NCBI RefSeq assembly: GCF_009727055.1
Contig: NC_052354.1
Coordinates: forward strand, 43,517,701 to 43,581,700
Direction: 5' to 3'
DNA: 64,000 nucleotides
DNA from: Benincasa hispida
Lineage: Eukaryota > Streptophyta > Magnoliopsida > Cucurbitales > Cucurbitaceae
Part shown: piece by piece, positions 1-10,770 of the stretch
How positions within the stretch are numbered: the stretch's first letter is position 1
How the letters are laid out: every line of letters begins with the position of its first letter
Made by a program: the position numbers and the translations under genes
The notes under the pieces: model-generated
The model's input: the letters and a program-made list of their open reading frames with translations, nothing else
Databases searched by the model: none
Told to the model about the DNA's origin: nothing

Positions 1-1331
1 ACCACTATTCCCGAGTACTCAACTTCCTGACGTCTAGTGGCATAGGCCCGACCCTGCTGCTGCTGTCGGTTTGAACTACCCTGATGCGAACTTGGGGGCA
101 GACCCCCCCGCACTTTCGGAACCACTACTAGGGCATTGGTCCGCCATATGCCCTATCTGCTTACATCTAAAACAAGTCCCTGTGCCAATCATACAGCATC
201 CCTAATGACACTTCCCACATGACTTGCACACCAGTCTTTCCCTCCAAACTCCTCCTGAAGTAGTAGCCTGTCGTTCGGCGTGCCCTATTGACCTACTTGT
301 ACTCTGGACCTTCTGCGGAGGTCTCAGAGCTTTCTGCTCAACTTTCCTCTTCTGACCGGGGGCCGGTTCCTCCATCAGGGACTTCAGGAACTCTATCCTT
401 GAAGAACAATCCACGCGTGCTGCCGCTCGAAAGGCTACGGCATAGGTGGGAGGCTCCGAAAGTTGCAAAATGCCTCGCACCCCGTCCCGGAGTCCTTGTA
501 CAAACCTTTCAGCCCTCTTTGCTTCGGTAGACACTAGATTAGGGGCAAAGCAAGACAATTTGTCAAACTCCTCCTCATACTCTTCTACCATCATGGTCCC
601 CTGCTTCAGGTTCATGAACTTAAACTGCTTGTTGTACCTCATGTGAGCAGAGAAGTACTTCTCGTAAAACCGCTCCTTGAACTGGTCCCACGTGGCTTGG
701 CCTCTACTGGCTTCTATCATTTTCTCAGCCGAGTGCCACCAGTGCTTGGCATTATCAATGAGAATGAAAGTGGCACACTGCAGCTTCTGCTCCTCTGGAC
801 ACCTCATGTACTGAAAAATACCCTCAACAGTGGACAACCATAATTCTGCATTTGTGGGTCTTTTAGGGACCCGTTAAACATCAGGGGATCATACTTCTTG
901 AAATCTCGTAGGTATTCGGCTTCCAAAGAAGGGCCTACCACGGTCCGATTTGTGGCTCTATCTTGATTCTGAACTAGTGGTAATGGGACTGACGAGGATG
1001 GCGCCTGCTGTGACTGTGCGTGCTGAGCTATTTGCTCGGCCACCATGCCCCTTAGCTGCCCTACCACGGCCTACGTGACGACGTTCCCAATAGCTGCACT
1101 CATAGTTGTATATTCTACTAGAATTTCTGAGGATGACAGTCCTGACGGGGGCACAGTCGAAGCTTGAGGCCCGCTTCTTGGTCTAATCTTCTGCCAAGTT
1201 GACCCAGAAGGGTCATGAGGTGGCGGGTCTCGCATCTCTTGGCTCTGCACCTTGGGTTCTTGCAAGTAAAGGTCCTGCTCCCCAACTACTTTCTTACCTC
1301 GATTGCCCCTTCCACTAGTTTGTGGCGCCAT
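1..1331 (-). pseudogene. gag: Ty3/gypsy (Tekay-like) gag remnant, continues left of window
   Basis: This is the capsid-nucleocapsid polyprotein of a minus-strand gypsy retrotransposon. The likely start is the Met at 1331 (MAPQTSGRG). The reading frame meets a TAG at 1068-1070, continues in the same sense through a segment containing YLRDFKKYDPLMFNG, shifts frame near 840, and resumes as the retrotransposon gag core (FQYMRCPEEQK, AKHWWHSAEKM, FYEKYFSAHMRYNKQFKFM, MVEEYEEEFDKLSCF, RFVQGLRDGVRG). A zinc-knuckle region follows at about 100-235: a first cysteine cluster (CKSCGKCH) is interrupted by a stop, and a second, CFRCKQIGHMADQCP, is intact. Protease and pol would lie to the left, outside the window. 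The gene is broken by at least two stops and one frameshift. The family call rests on the gag motifs together with the LTR and primer site just upstream. Confidence 0.85.
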
Positions 1332-1511
1332 ACCTGGTGAACACACGCTAGCAGAGTAAACCATCAAACGACTGCACAACAAGTAAGATTTCATATATAT
1401 TTCCCTAAAGGACTTTAAACAACATACCTGACGATGACGAAAGATCCATTTGTGGCCATAAGGAATAGATTGGACTCACGATGTTAGTCAGTCTACAAAA
1501 CCTAAAACTTA

Positions 1512-1524
1512 GGCTCTGATACCA
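1512..1524 (-). other. Primer binding site (initiator tRNA-Met type)
   Basis: The minus strand reads TGGTATCAGAGCC, the standard plant retrotransposon site complementary to the 3' end of initiator tRNA-Met. It lies two bases inside the LTR edge at 1527, which fixes the 5' end of the gypsy internal region. Confidence 0.9.
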
Positions 1525-2256
1525 ATTGTAACGACCCTACTTTCCTACTTATTTCTAGGACGCTACTTCATGCATGCATAGGCTTAACCGTACATTTTTT
1601 TTTCTAAACAAATAAATAATACAACCGAAATTTTATTTAATAATGTTCAAATGAGCAAAGGTAAGAAAACATAAATAAATAATAATAAATAAACTAAAAC
1701 AAAAATAAAAGTTTACCGTTCGGGGTACCTCTAAACCCAACTTTAAAATAAAAAACAATTAAATAGTGAAATAATAAAATTAATGAATATTGCATGAGAG
1801 TTTAAAATGCCTAACTCCTAAACCAAACTCCAAAACATGACACCAAGAGCGGAAGCAATAAGTCGTCCTAATGGCTAGGTCACGGATCTCTCTTGTCATG
1901 CGTCGGTCTATCATTACCCTTACTTGAAAAATAGGAAAAGAAAAGGGTAAGTATAAAAGTATAGTCAGTAAGCGGCCTACTACTAGGCCCACTCAGTGAT
2001 CTGTTAGTCTTTCCATTGGACCAAAGTGCACAAGGACATCATAAGTGTAGGCATAGGCATAGACATAAGGGGGCGAACCCGAAGGTCACAGGCATAAACA
2101 TAAGTGGTGATTCCAAAAAGGACACCATACATAAGCATAAGGTGTGGGCCCAAAGGCTCACAACATGCGATGTGCATAGCCCAATGGCAAAACCAACAGT
2201 CACTAAAATCTCAAATGGACATAAGCATGCAATCAAGGCCATGAATCAGCATCGAA

Positions 2257-2348
2257 CTTTATCACAGTTACCCATACATCAAACTTCAGCACAGTTACCC
2301 ATACATCAAGCTTTATCATAGTTACCCATACATCAAACTTTAGCACAT
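2257..2348. repeat. 28-bp tandem repeat inside the gypsy LTR
   Basis: About three and a half copies of a unit containing cagttacccatacatcaa repeat with a 28-bp period and few differences. The stretch just before (about 2045-2105) is rich in cataggcat/cataag. Such arrays are common in LTRs. Confidence 0.75.
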
Positions 2349-3082
2349 TTTACTCATACATACAGTGACATAAGAATTTTTCCTTTTGACCAACAGGCTT
2401 ATGAAAATCTTAGGGAAATACCGACAATAAACCACTTACCTTGGGATAACGAACTATCCCAAAACAAACCCTTACTTCGCTCGAAAACTTCCTTCACCAC
2501 CACACATTCCTGAAACCAACCACAAATTCCATGGGTGAAGGTTAGCTTAGGCCCAAGAATCCCAAATGGCGATGGGCTGCCAAAAAGGGAACCGAAACTT
2601 ACCCCCACAGACAGATCGGACGAAACCACCACGATCCGACGGCAACCAGAACTGGCCACACCAAGCCTGACGGAGGGCCCTTGGGTTTAGACCAGCAGAT
2701 GGAGAGGACGGTGCGACCGAGAGAGAGAAACGCTTAGAATCGTGACTTTGATTGTTCGATCGTCGTTTCGGGTCGACAGACCGGTGAGAGCACAATAGGA
2801 TCATGACTTCAGCGGCTTCGGCGACTTCGGGCTTGGTCGACAGCGAAGATGGGCGTAGCTTCTTGCGCGACTTGAAGTAGAAGGTCGGTCGAAAAAGAAG
2901 AGAAAAAGAAAACCTTGAGGGCGGTGGCGACTGACGACGACGGCGCACTAGGCTGAAACGTGAGGAGGCGGCGGTGGAAAGGTACAGTGAAGGGGGTCTG
3001 CATGAGGGCTGGAAGGAGGAAGAAGAAAAGAAAAAAGAAGGATTTTTTTCCTTGCATGCAAATCGAGGTTTCCTAAACCCTC

Positions 3083-3089
3083 ATTTATA
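3083..3089 (-). promoter_or_regulatory. TATA box of the gypsy 5' LTR
   Basis: The minus strand reads TATAAAT in GGGTTATAAATGAGGG, within the first tenth of the LTR, where a U3 promoter is expected. This is a motif and position call only. Confidence 0.5.
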
Positions 3090-3202
3090 ACCCTAATTCC
3101 CCTTCTCTTTTCCTTAATTTAACTATTAACCCTCTCTCTCTCTTTTTTTTTTTCTTTTTTTTAATAAACATATATATATGTATAAATCTTTGGGGCGTCA
3201 CA

Positions 3203-3881
3203 CTATCTTCTTCCATTATATGGTTAGAGAGGTTTTTTGTGTGATTTCTAGTAGAATAATAGTAAAAATTGCATAATCGTTTGAAGACAAACTAATATTT
3301 AGACAATTTGAGGTGAATTTCAAATGGATGAAAACTTTTTTTGAAATTCACCTGGAAATCTCATAACAAATCAACTTCAAACTATGATTTTGTCTTTAAA
3401 AATGAGGTTTAACTTAGGTTTTGAAAGTGGAGTGTTAAATTGTGGGGTTTGTGAAAATCTAGTTTCCCGTAAACTTTTGTCTTTTTCTTGGTAAAAATCG
3501 ACCATGATCCTATGGGAAAAAAACATTATGCTATTGAATTAATTTTTTAAAAATGTAATTTTTCAATAAAGTTATAAGTTTCTTCCCGTAGGGAATCGAC
3601 TAGAACCTTAAGGGAAACAGATGAAAACATGTATTGTGTCATTTTTTTTCCTTAAGGAATCGACCAGGTTCATATGAGGAAAAAAAAAGACCAAAATACC
3701 TATTTTCGAGTAAGTTTCATTAAGAAAAAGTTTGGTTAATGTGTTGTCTCAAATTTTCTGGTAATAATATTTCCTGTCATTTTTTTTCCGTAAGAGATCG
3801 GCCAAAGCATTACGAAAAGAATTACATAAATGCAATATTTAAGGGAAGTGCAATAGTTAAGGTTTAGGGTTAGGGTTACAC
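3203..3881. other. AT-rich non-coding stretch with a recurring ATCGACCA motif
   Basis: No coding frame or recognised element is visible. The octamer ATCGACCA/ATCGACTA/ATCGGCCA occurs at 3498, 3595, 3659 and 3797, usually next to a cctTAAGGg-like or ccgTAagg-like sequence, which suggests a decayed irregular repeat. A short TTTAGGG-like run lies near 3861-3877. Confidence 0.5.
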
Positions 3882-4283
3882 TTGCCACTTCTTATGTATG
3901 TGTTTTTATTGTGTGAAATGTTAAAGGTATTTATTATGGAGCTCAAGATTTTGACAGAGAACTACTTTCGGGCACAATTGACCTTCTGTTCCCATCTAGT
4001 CAAAACCCGCGAGGTTGTCCTTAGGAAATTAACTAGGGTCCAGTTAGATATGTTTAGGAAAACCATATTTGGACCTATCCTAGACTATAACCTATCACTT
4101 AATGATCAACTTGTACACCACTTGCTTCTTAGTGAGGTTTTGGATGATAGACCAGACGTCATTTCTTTTAATCTATTTGGGAACATGGTATCTTTTAGTA
4201 AGGAAGAGTTTGACCTAATGATCGGGTTTAGAGTACACACAAGAAATGTTCGTAGGGTTAGGAACCCTAGTCTCTCCCTCTAA
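3882..4283 (+). pseudogene. DUF1985-like protein fragment (MULE/Ulp1-associated)
   Basis: This 133-codon frame contains RKTIFGPILDYN, LVHHLLLSEVLDDRPD and ISFNLFGNMVSFSKEEFDL, followed by MIGFRV. The pattern is that of the DUF1985 domain (FxxTcFGxfLd ... vhhLLlrEv ... daisFnl.G..v.FtkeeFxlitGl), usually encoded by Mutator-like transposons that carry a Ulp1-type protease gene. Only the N-terminal half of the domain is present, and the frame ends just before LINE-derived sequence. The acidic frame at 5311-5514 and the fragment after 54804 may be further parts of the same gene. The family name comes from remembered motif similarity, so a profile search would be needed for certainty. Confidence 0.6.
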
Positions 4284-4373
4284 ATACTCTATCATTCATT
4301 TCCCCCCAAATATCCCTAACAACCGCACACACCCCAACAAGCCACAAAAAACAACCTTTTTCTCTTCAAGTAG

Positions 4374-5025
4374 ATGGAGGAAGAACTCCTCGATCATCAT
4401 ACAAATGTCTCTCTGTCTAGCAATGCTCACATCGAATTCCTAAAAGAAACTCCATATAGTCCTCACATACTGGAAGTCCCAAAGGAGATGATCTTGATCT
4501 TCCTCCGCTTTTTAACAAAGACTACAGCAAAAAGACACCATGAGCAAGGTTTTTCTCCTAACAAGCCTTTCGAGAGTGTTCACGCAACCAAGCAAGACTT
4601 GGCAAGTAAAGAAGCTAACTTTCTTAGGTTTCTTAATCCTCCAAATCACATCGAACATAGGTACCCCAAAGGGAGAGGGATCCAATAACAATCTAAAGAA
4701 GGATTTACAAGAAAACCTATCACTAGGATTCAAACTCCAAATACGAACATCCCGTCTCCCCTTCTTAAAGATGCACGCCTCCAAAAGAGAAAGAAAAGAG
4801 GCAATCTCCATCGTTTCCCTATTGGATAAATGATGACGAAACAAAAAAAAAAACACACGACCAAATCAAGAAATTTGAGACCAGGCAGTTTTTCAAAGCA
4901 GATAAATGATAAAGATGTGGAAAGACAAAAGAAATAGCACTTTCCTCCACCCATTGATCTTCCCAAAAGTATGTGCCCGCACTTTCCCCCACCCACTTAC
5001 AATAGAGCCTAACTACCCCCAACAT
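4374..5025 (-). pseudogene. LINE (non-LTR) retrotransposon tail with zf-RVT domain
   Basis: Minus-strand frames give, in order, GTYFWEDQWV (just after the RT thumb in plant LINEs), LKNCLVSNFL, ETMEIASFLSLLEACIF, VRIWSLNPSDRFSCKSFF and WRIKKPKKVSFFTCQVLLG, then VRRKTLLM and CCSLC. This is the normal order of the C-terminal zf-RVT region of plant L1-type LINEs. It is broken by frameshifts near 4850 and 4510. There is no RT or endonuclease, so this is a 5'-truncated, decayed copy. It lies between the DUF1985-like fragment and a MITE, so it interrupts an older locus. Confidence 0.8.
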
Positions 5026-5285
5026 TAGAGTTGAGCATGATAGACCAAAAAACCGAGACGATCGATCGAATCAAATTCGGCCAGTAGGGGTCGATTTGGA
5101 AAAGTTCCAAATAAAAAAAATTTAAAATTAAACAATAAAATCGACCAAATCGACCGACTGATCGATCGACATACTTTTACTCCTCGACGATTGAGGTCAA
5201 TTTGAGCTTTTACTAAACCGACCATAGTCGGATCGGTGGTGGTTTGGTCGGAAAACCGACTCTGATCGACCGATGCACACCCCTA
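5026..5285. mobile_element. 260-bp non-autonomous TIR element (hAT-like MITE)
   Basis: The element starts TAGAGTTGAGCATGATAGACC and ends in the near-inverted GACCGATGCACACCCCTA. The interior is dominated by cgatcga/gaccgaccga motifs. The flanking octamers are cccaacat (5018-5025) and cctgacac (5286-5293), which differ only by three transitions, as expected for an old 8-bp hAT target-site duplication. No coding capacity. Confidence 0.6.
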
Positions 5286-5310
5286 CCTGACACCAGTAAT
5301 AATCGAATCA

Positions 5311-5514
5311 ATGCTTGCCAACTATGAGCTACCACGTCATGATCCAGAGAAGCGTCACAAGGAGGACCATGACAAGGTGTTCCATGATGAGGATGTCCTT
5401 AATTGTGATGAGGAGGTTGGGAAGGAGGAGCTCAATGACATGGACGTCCATGAAGAGGACAACCATCATGCGGAGGTTGAGGCTCTACGACTCCTAATCA
5501 AAGGACCAAAATAG
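5311..5514 (+). pseudogene. Acidic His/Asp/Glu-rich ORF, remnant of host or MULE gene
   Basis: A 67-codon frame is rich in Asp, Glu and His (HDEDVLNCDEEVGKEELNDM). After its stop the same sense continues with short open pieces up to 5604 (gtgaagagcaatctt), directly before the copia insertion site. The sequence that follows the copia element at 54804 would continue it. I infer a low-complexity part of the gene that carries the DUF1985-like fragment. No function can be assigned. Confidence 0.4.
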
Positions 5515-5604
5515 GTTGAAATCCATTTAGATAGATTGAATGTTAATATGAAGTCCTAGTTCGACAATGTGAGGTCCAAGTTTGGCGACGTGAAGAGCAA
5601 TCTT

Positions 5605-5609
5605 GGAAC
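5605..5609. repeat. Target-site duplication GGAAC, left copy
   Basis: GGAAC directly precedes the TG of the copia 5' LTR. The same five bases directly follow the CA of the 3' LTR at 54799-54803. This match across 49 kb defines a single insertion. Confidence 0.8.
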
Positions 5610-7690
5610 TGTTGAAGTTGATTCCCTAAAGTCTCATGTCTTGTAGTTTGTAGACAGTTTGTACGAACGCTTGTGTTGTATAATATATGATATTTTACTT
5701 CATATCTTGTATTTTTTTAAGTTGCATGTTTTATTTTCTTTACCACAAACCAATAAACATAAAATCCCTGATTATCTATATGTAACTTAAGCATGTATGT
5801 GGTGACATACAAGTGGACCATGTCTTGAGAGATAACCAAAATGGTCTGTAGTATATGGATATAGGAGGGAAACCTTATCCTGGTAACACTATGGATGCAG
5901 CCCGCTTTGTGGAATGATCACAAGTGTTGTGACTTGTCACAAATGGTCTAATCCTGATCATTCATGTTGGGGACATGCGAGCGGAGGCGTCCTATACAAA
6001 GAGTTTGTATAAGACCTGACCACAAAGTGTTAACATCTCGTTATATAACACCGTTCATGACAGAGACTTCACTTTACTAGGATGACCATAGGTAACATGA
6101 CCTCAATCCTGAGTGAGTTAGGAACTCCTGCCATTAAGGGCGGTCCTTTGATTTGTATGGGTTGCGAGTGGCCAGGTCACCGATTCAAACCTACCATTTT
6201 GGGGATTCGTCTGATTTGGGAGCTAGGAACTCAGCTGCATAAGATGGAATTCACTCCTTCTCCGATGCAGTGGAAAGTAGATAGATAGCTCCCTTAAGGG
6301 CTGATTCCGGGGCTTGAACGATGTGGCACCACACACATTCTCTTGGCCCGAGAGTTGTTCACACATAGTTAGACTATGTTGTATTGTTCATTAGAGCAAT
6401 CAGTGGTACTTAAGAAGTGAGATGTAACTATAGGGGTAAAACGGTAATTTGGCCTAATTGTACTTACGAGCATCTGTGAAAGGTCATCGTACTCATGATT
6501 GGTTATGTCCGATAGACAATAAATTATATCTGTGGTAAAAAGAGTTCAGCTGTTGGTCTTTAGTGGAATGCCTGACAGTTGACGGATGGTGGATCTCGTG
6601 GCTAAAGAGTTTAGTCAGCTATTCACGTACCGTTAGAGCTTCGAGCCACAGGTCCATTAAGTCCACTGGGTAGCTTGAATAAAGTCGATCAGTGTTTGGG
6701 TTAATTTGAAATGTTCAAATTGATAAGAGAAAGTTTGATTATATATGATATAATTGGCTAAATGTATGAAATACACTATTTTGGAGGAAATTAGATATAA
6801 ATATGACTTATATCAAGTAGAGGAGAAATTACTATAGTAGATATGTGATATCAAACTATAAGGTAAAAATATAATATGATTATATTTATTAATTGTTTAA
6901 TTGGTTAATTATATGATAATTGGCCTAAAAATTCTCTCGGACGTGCGTTAGTGGAAAAACTGTGTAGGTTATTGTAACCGAAGAATAAAATTAATTTTTG
7001 TTTCATTTTGCTGTGTTCGAAAAAGTTCGAAATTTTTTGCGTCAGTGTGGAAATGTAAACGATTGCATAAGTCGAAAGCCTATACGATAGTTGCTCAGCG
7101 CCTAAACAATCGTATACCATGTGCCTAAACGATCGCACACTAGTTCCTAAACGATCGTATAGTGTGCCGTGTTTGCTAAATGATCGTATACCTTTTCCTA
7201 AACGATCATTCAGTAAAACCTATACGATCATGTAGCATCTGCTAAACGATAAGCATTAAGCTATACGATAGCTTCCTTTTCTCTCCCACTTGCTTATCGT
7301 CTACATGCTTTGTTTTTCCTCCTATCTTTACCATACTCACCAAATACCACACTTTGGTTCTCACTTCGAGAATACCAAGGACTCCTTTTTTGTGGTGTCA
7401 TCCCCGTTGCGTTCATTTGTACGTGTTGATTGTGTTGTTGCAGCCGACGCATTTGTTGGGCATTTGTAGATCGGGTAGAGGTCTTCCGCTGTGTTGAGTT
7501 TCAAAGCTTGAAAAGTGTCTTCAATGGGTATGAGAACTTTCTTCCTTTGTAATTTAGTGTTCAAAGCATGCCGTTAATTACCGTTTGTTTGCATAACGGT
7601 GTGTTCGAATGTATATAGTGTATTTCGATCACGGTGAAATTGGAAAGATCCTACGATGCTCATGGATGCTCTTCGTTAAGAGAACCTTTA
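5610..7690 (+). repeat. 5' LTR of the copia element
   Basis: The 2081-bp LTR begins TGTTGAAGTTGATTCCCTAAAG and ends GTTAAGAGAACCTTTA, followed after two bases by a tRNA-Met primer site. It aligns along its full length to the three separated parts of the 3' LTR (35444-36375, 52250-52817, 54187-54798; 2112 bp in total, the excess being mostly a 37-bp duplication). Its last two bases are TA where the 3' LTR keeps CA. It is non-coding; the short open frames inside are chance. Confidence 0.85.
7045..7265. repeat. CCTAAACGATCGTAT repeat cluster in the copia LTR
   Basis: About eight degenerate copies of c(c)tAaACGATCgtaT(a/g) recur every 20-30 bp. The second LTR has the equivalent cluster at 54187-54365. 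The core cgATCG is self-complementary. The position near the 3' part of the LTR suggests R/U5 sequence or an enhancer-like array, but no function is shown. Confidence 0.7.
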
Positions 7691-7692
7691 AT

Positions 7693-7705
7693 TGGTATTA
7701 GAGTC
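7693..7705 (+). other. Primer binding site of the copia element
   Basis: TGGTATTAGAGTC, two bases after the LTR end, is the copia TGGTATCAGAGCC site with two C-to-T changes (both transitions, at positions typical of methylated-C decay). Confidence 0.8.
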
Positions 7706-8245
7706 AGGTTCTTATATTCCAATTTCATTGTTGCAACAAATTACATATACGTTTTTGGTGGGTGCATTTCTATTCAGTTTAATCATTAAATTGTTGTGGA
7801 TGTGCGAATTAATGGTTTTTTTCGTGGATGTTTGCCTCAATTTGAATAATACTTTTACATTTGCGGTTGTTTGTAAAGGCTTCTACATTTTTGGGCATTA
7901 ATAATCGTTATCGAGTCTGTAATTCAAAGTTTGTTTGAGTCTTGAGTCGTTCGTGAAGAAGATCAGAGCAAGCGTTGCAGTTCTTCGAGGAAGGAGACGA
8001 TCAAGGGTTGATCGCATCATGTAGGTGATGGGTAAGCGATTGCTGATGATCGCATCGTGCAAATGATGGGGTATGCGATCCTGTTGATTGCACCGTGCAA
8101 ACGATGGGGTAAGCTATCACTGATGATCGCATCGTGGTAGACGATGAGGTACGTGATCAAGGGTTGATCGCATCGTGTTGACGATCGGGTACATGATTGC
8201 TGGTATCAGGTCATGTAAACGATGGGATACTCGCGTATCTTTTTA
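7706..8245 (+). other. Copia 5' leader with tandem GATCGCATCGTG repeats
   Basis: The leader has no gag start. From about 7985 to 8240 a unit of roughly 34-50 bp containing gatcgcatcgtgcaaacgatgggg and ggtatgcgat recurs about six times with variation. The units carry palindromic gATCGCat/atGCGATc sequence. The leader then gives way to other repeat sequence near 8245, and copia gag is not found until 33082. Confidence 0.6.
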
Positions 8246-8745
8246 ACGCGCCACGCGCACTAGACGATTATTTAGGTCAGCAAGCTGATCGCGGAAATTG
8301 GAAGTCAATTTTACTCGACAACCAACTTCCCTTGGATGCATTATGCGATGCATGTTCCTTAGATAAGCGTTTGATAGTCATGCGTCGATGGTCATGCGTT
8401 TGAATGAAAATGTTGTTAACGAATGTATGCGATGACCATGCGTCCTACCACAAGTTTCTTGCGTTCACGCCAAGTATAACACGAACGCAAGTTTCTTGGG
8501 TAATCCGAGTCGAACACAGGGTCTTGTAACTATATGTTTGCGGCGGTGATTGCATGCGGCGGTATAAATAAAAGAATAAGGGGATGTTCTTAAATTAGCT
8601 ACTCCTACTCCTATCTATCAGAACAACGCAATGAGAATATGCTATAAAAGGTAGAGATGCAACAAACCTTGACATGAATAAATGTAGTATGCGGCCATGA
8701 CTCTATCCCTCGAAATGGTTTTGTCATGTGAAGTAGGGATGAAGC
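8246..8745. repeat. Junction zone: Athila-like LTR fragment and a misplaced ORF chunk
   Basis: 8443-8520 matches the inverted-repeat segment near the end of the Athila-like LTR (compare 11741-11815 and 15951-16025). 8682-8744 matches 15541-15601 and 30648-30701, which are interior to the PF20167-like ORF. At 8745 the sequence switches, at a shared cctaaacg, to the 3' UTR of the gag-only element. No gene. Confidence 0.55.
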
Positions 8746-9390
8746 CTAAACGATTGGACTACTCTATTTGCAAAAAGAATTTGTCTTTTGTGTTTTATTC
8801 GGATGGGCGCAAGGTTAAGAATCAACACGGTATTTCTACTGGCGCAACACTACCTCAACATAGTGCATTTTTTCTAAGGACGGGCGATAAATACATACGA
8901 ACGCAACACACCCCTCAGCGCAATGCATTTGTGAAAGATGAACACAAAGTGTCTCTTGTTAGCACAAGATGCACACATCATCGCAATGCATACTAGATGT
9001 GATTTATTATGTATAAATTTTTTTTTTTAGTTTTTTTTCATCAACACAAGTCGCTAGGACTTTGAGGTAATCAATTTCTTTTAAATAATCATTCACCAAA
9101 ATTTAAGAATAACGCATTTAATATAGAAAAGTAAGGAAATTAAAGAGAGCACGGAAATAAACGGAAGTGAATTAAATAAGAGTAATTTCATAAAGCAATA
9201 AAAACAAGTTTAAGGAAGCAATAAAAACAAGTTTAAGGAAGCAATAAATAACAAATTTCATAAAGCAATAAAGAAGGTAATTAAGAAAGCAAGTAAACAT
9301 AGAATTTAGAGATATGGACTGGAAGACAATTTTCCATGATGGACGCAATCCACACCTCCGCAAGTGGTCAAGCTTGCCTGCACAATGTCG
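8746..9390 (-). other. 3' untranslated region of the gag-only Athila-like element
   Basis: No coding potential. Recurrent cacccctcagcgcaatgcattt and gcaataaaaacaagtttaaggaa units are present. It is homologous to 28346-29080 and 36930-37665, and more distantly to 18480-19100 downstream of the pol-bearing copy. This shows it is the shared 3' tail of the family. Confidence 0.6.
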
Positions 9391-10568
9391 TCAAGGACAT
9401 TGCTCCTTCTCGTGAGATCTTAGGGCTTCGGAATTACTTGGCAACGTTCTAGGTGTTCTATTGCGTAGTTCGAGTGCCAATTGCCCAACTTGGATCTCCA
9501 AGTTTCTGATTGAAGATTCCTGCGATTGCATTACAACATCGGTTTTCTCAATATATTGCTTGAGCAGGGACTCCAATGAATTTCCAGAGGTGTTTGAGGA
9601 GGATGATTGGTTTTGCGGTTGTCTCTGATGACCTTGATTCTGGTTTCGGTGAAAAGGTGGAGGGTTTCCTCGATTCTCGGAGTTGCTGTTCTGATGGTTA
9701 CTTGGCCCACCTTGGTTATGATTTCCTCCCCAACCGAAGTTAAGGTGATTTCTCCAACCAGGATTATAAGTGTTGCTGTACGGATTATTCTGGATAGCAC
9801 ACACTTGTTGCGGGCTTGATGGGCACATTTCTACCGCATGGCCCCTTCCACATTGAACGCAACTTATTGCAGCCACTTCTGTCGGCGCATTGGATTGCGC
9901 TGATCCTTGGGAGAGGGCACCTTGATTAAGCACCATCGATTGTAGAAGAGAGGTCACCGCGGCCATCTGTGCAACCAAAGTTGTCATTGTATCCGCAGGT
10001 ACAATGGCATTATCATTTCTTCTTCTCTCGGATCCTCATCCTCTGTACCTGTCATCTACCCAGTCATCCATATTCCACGAGATGCGATCAAGGATGACCT
10101 TGGCTTCTGTGTATGTTTTATCCATAAAACCTCCTGCTGCGGAGGCATCAGCAACAGCTTGCGTTGATCTGTTCAGGCCATTGTAAAATGTTTCCATCAG
10201 AACGCAATCAGGTATCCCGATATGTGAACAATTCTTCACCAACCTTCTGAATCGCACCCAGGCGATGCTTAGGGTCTCGTTATCCATCTGCTCAAAGTTC
10301 AGCACATCCTTTCGTCTTCTTGCATTGACTGCTAGATAGAAGAACTTCTTCATAAACCGTTCCACCAACTGTTCCCAGAACATTATTTCGTTTGGCTCCA
10401 ATGAATGAGACCACCTCTTAGCTAGGGTTGGCAACGGGGTCGGGTCGGGGTGAGTCGGGGGGGCGTCCCTCATCCCCGGCCCCATAGGGGAAATTGTCCC
10501 CCATCCCTGCCCCTGTCCCCGCCATTTGAAGGGGGGACGGGGATTGGGGATTCCCCGTCGTGGAAGTG

Positions 10569-10606
10569 CTGTCTCTTATACACATCTAGATGTGTATAAG
10601 AGACAG
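10569..10606. other. Artificial mate-pair junction adapter, copy 1
   Basis: A perfect 38-bp palindrome is formed by CTGTCTCTTATACACATCT and its reverse complement, which is the Tn5 mosaic-end junction of Nextera mate-pair libraries. It is not genomic. Translation across it on the minus strand gives SYTHLDVYKRQ, a known contaminant peptide. Confidence 0.97.
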
Positions 10607-10732
10607 CCTCAGCGGTCCCCATCCCCGGCCCTATAGGGGAAATTTCCCATCCTTGCCCCTGTCCCCGCCATTTGAAGGCGGGGATGGGGGCAGGGATTCC
10701 CCAGGGAAATAGAGTCCCCATGAGGACTCATT

Positions 10733-10770
10733 CTGTCTCTTATACACATCTAGATGTGTATAAGAGACAG
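10733..10770. other. Artificial mate-pair junction adapter, copy 2
   Basis: The 38-bp palindrome is identical to copy 1. It abuts the right end of the MITE (ACCCTA) and the CTCTTAGC duplication. Confidence 0.97.

Larger units (their letters stand above)
1527..3202 (-). repeat. 5' LTR of the Tekay-like gypsy element
   Basis: On the minus strand the LTR starts TGTGACGCCCC (plus 3192-3202) and ends GGTCGTTACA (plus 1527 onward), so it has TG...CA ends and is 1676 bp long. The primer binding site lies immediately inside it. A TATAAAT box sits about 115 bp inside the start, and a 28-bp tandem repeat lies in the middle. The candidate target-site duplication on this side is ctatc (3203-3207); the partner is outside the window. 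Open frames inside the LTR are not genes. Confidence 0.88.

Noticed and set aside
2016..2321. His/Lys-rich plus-strand frame
   Set aside because: It is produced by the 28-bp and cataggcat repeats of the LTR.
2547..3057. Arg/Ser-rich minus-strand frames of 133 and 82 codons
   Set aside because: They lie inside the gypsy LTR leader region, with no motif and overlapping frames.
3861..3878. Interstitial telomere repeat (TTTAGGG)
   Set aside because: Only about two and a half imperfect units; too short to mean anything.
7985..8240. CRISPR-like repeat array
   Set aside because: Repeats are unequal and degenerate, spacers are not unique, there are no cas genes, and the context is a plant retrotransposon leader.
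10470..10721. 83-codon frame with SYTHLDVYKRQ
   Set aside because: It reads through an artificial adapter and a MITE.
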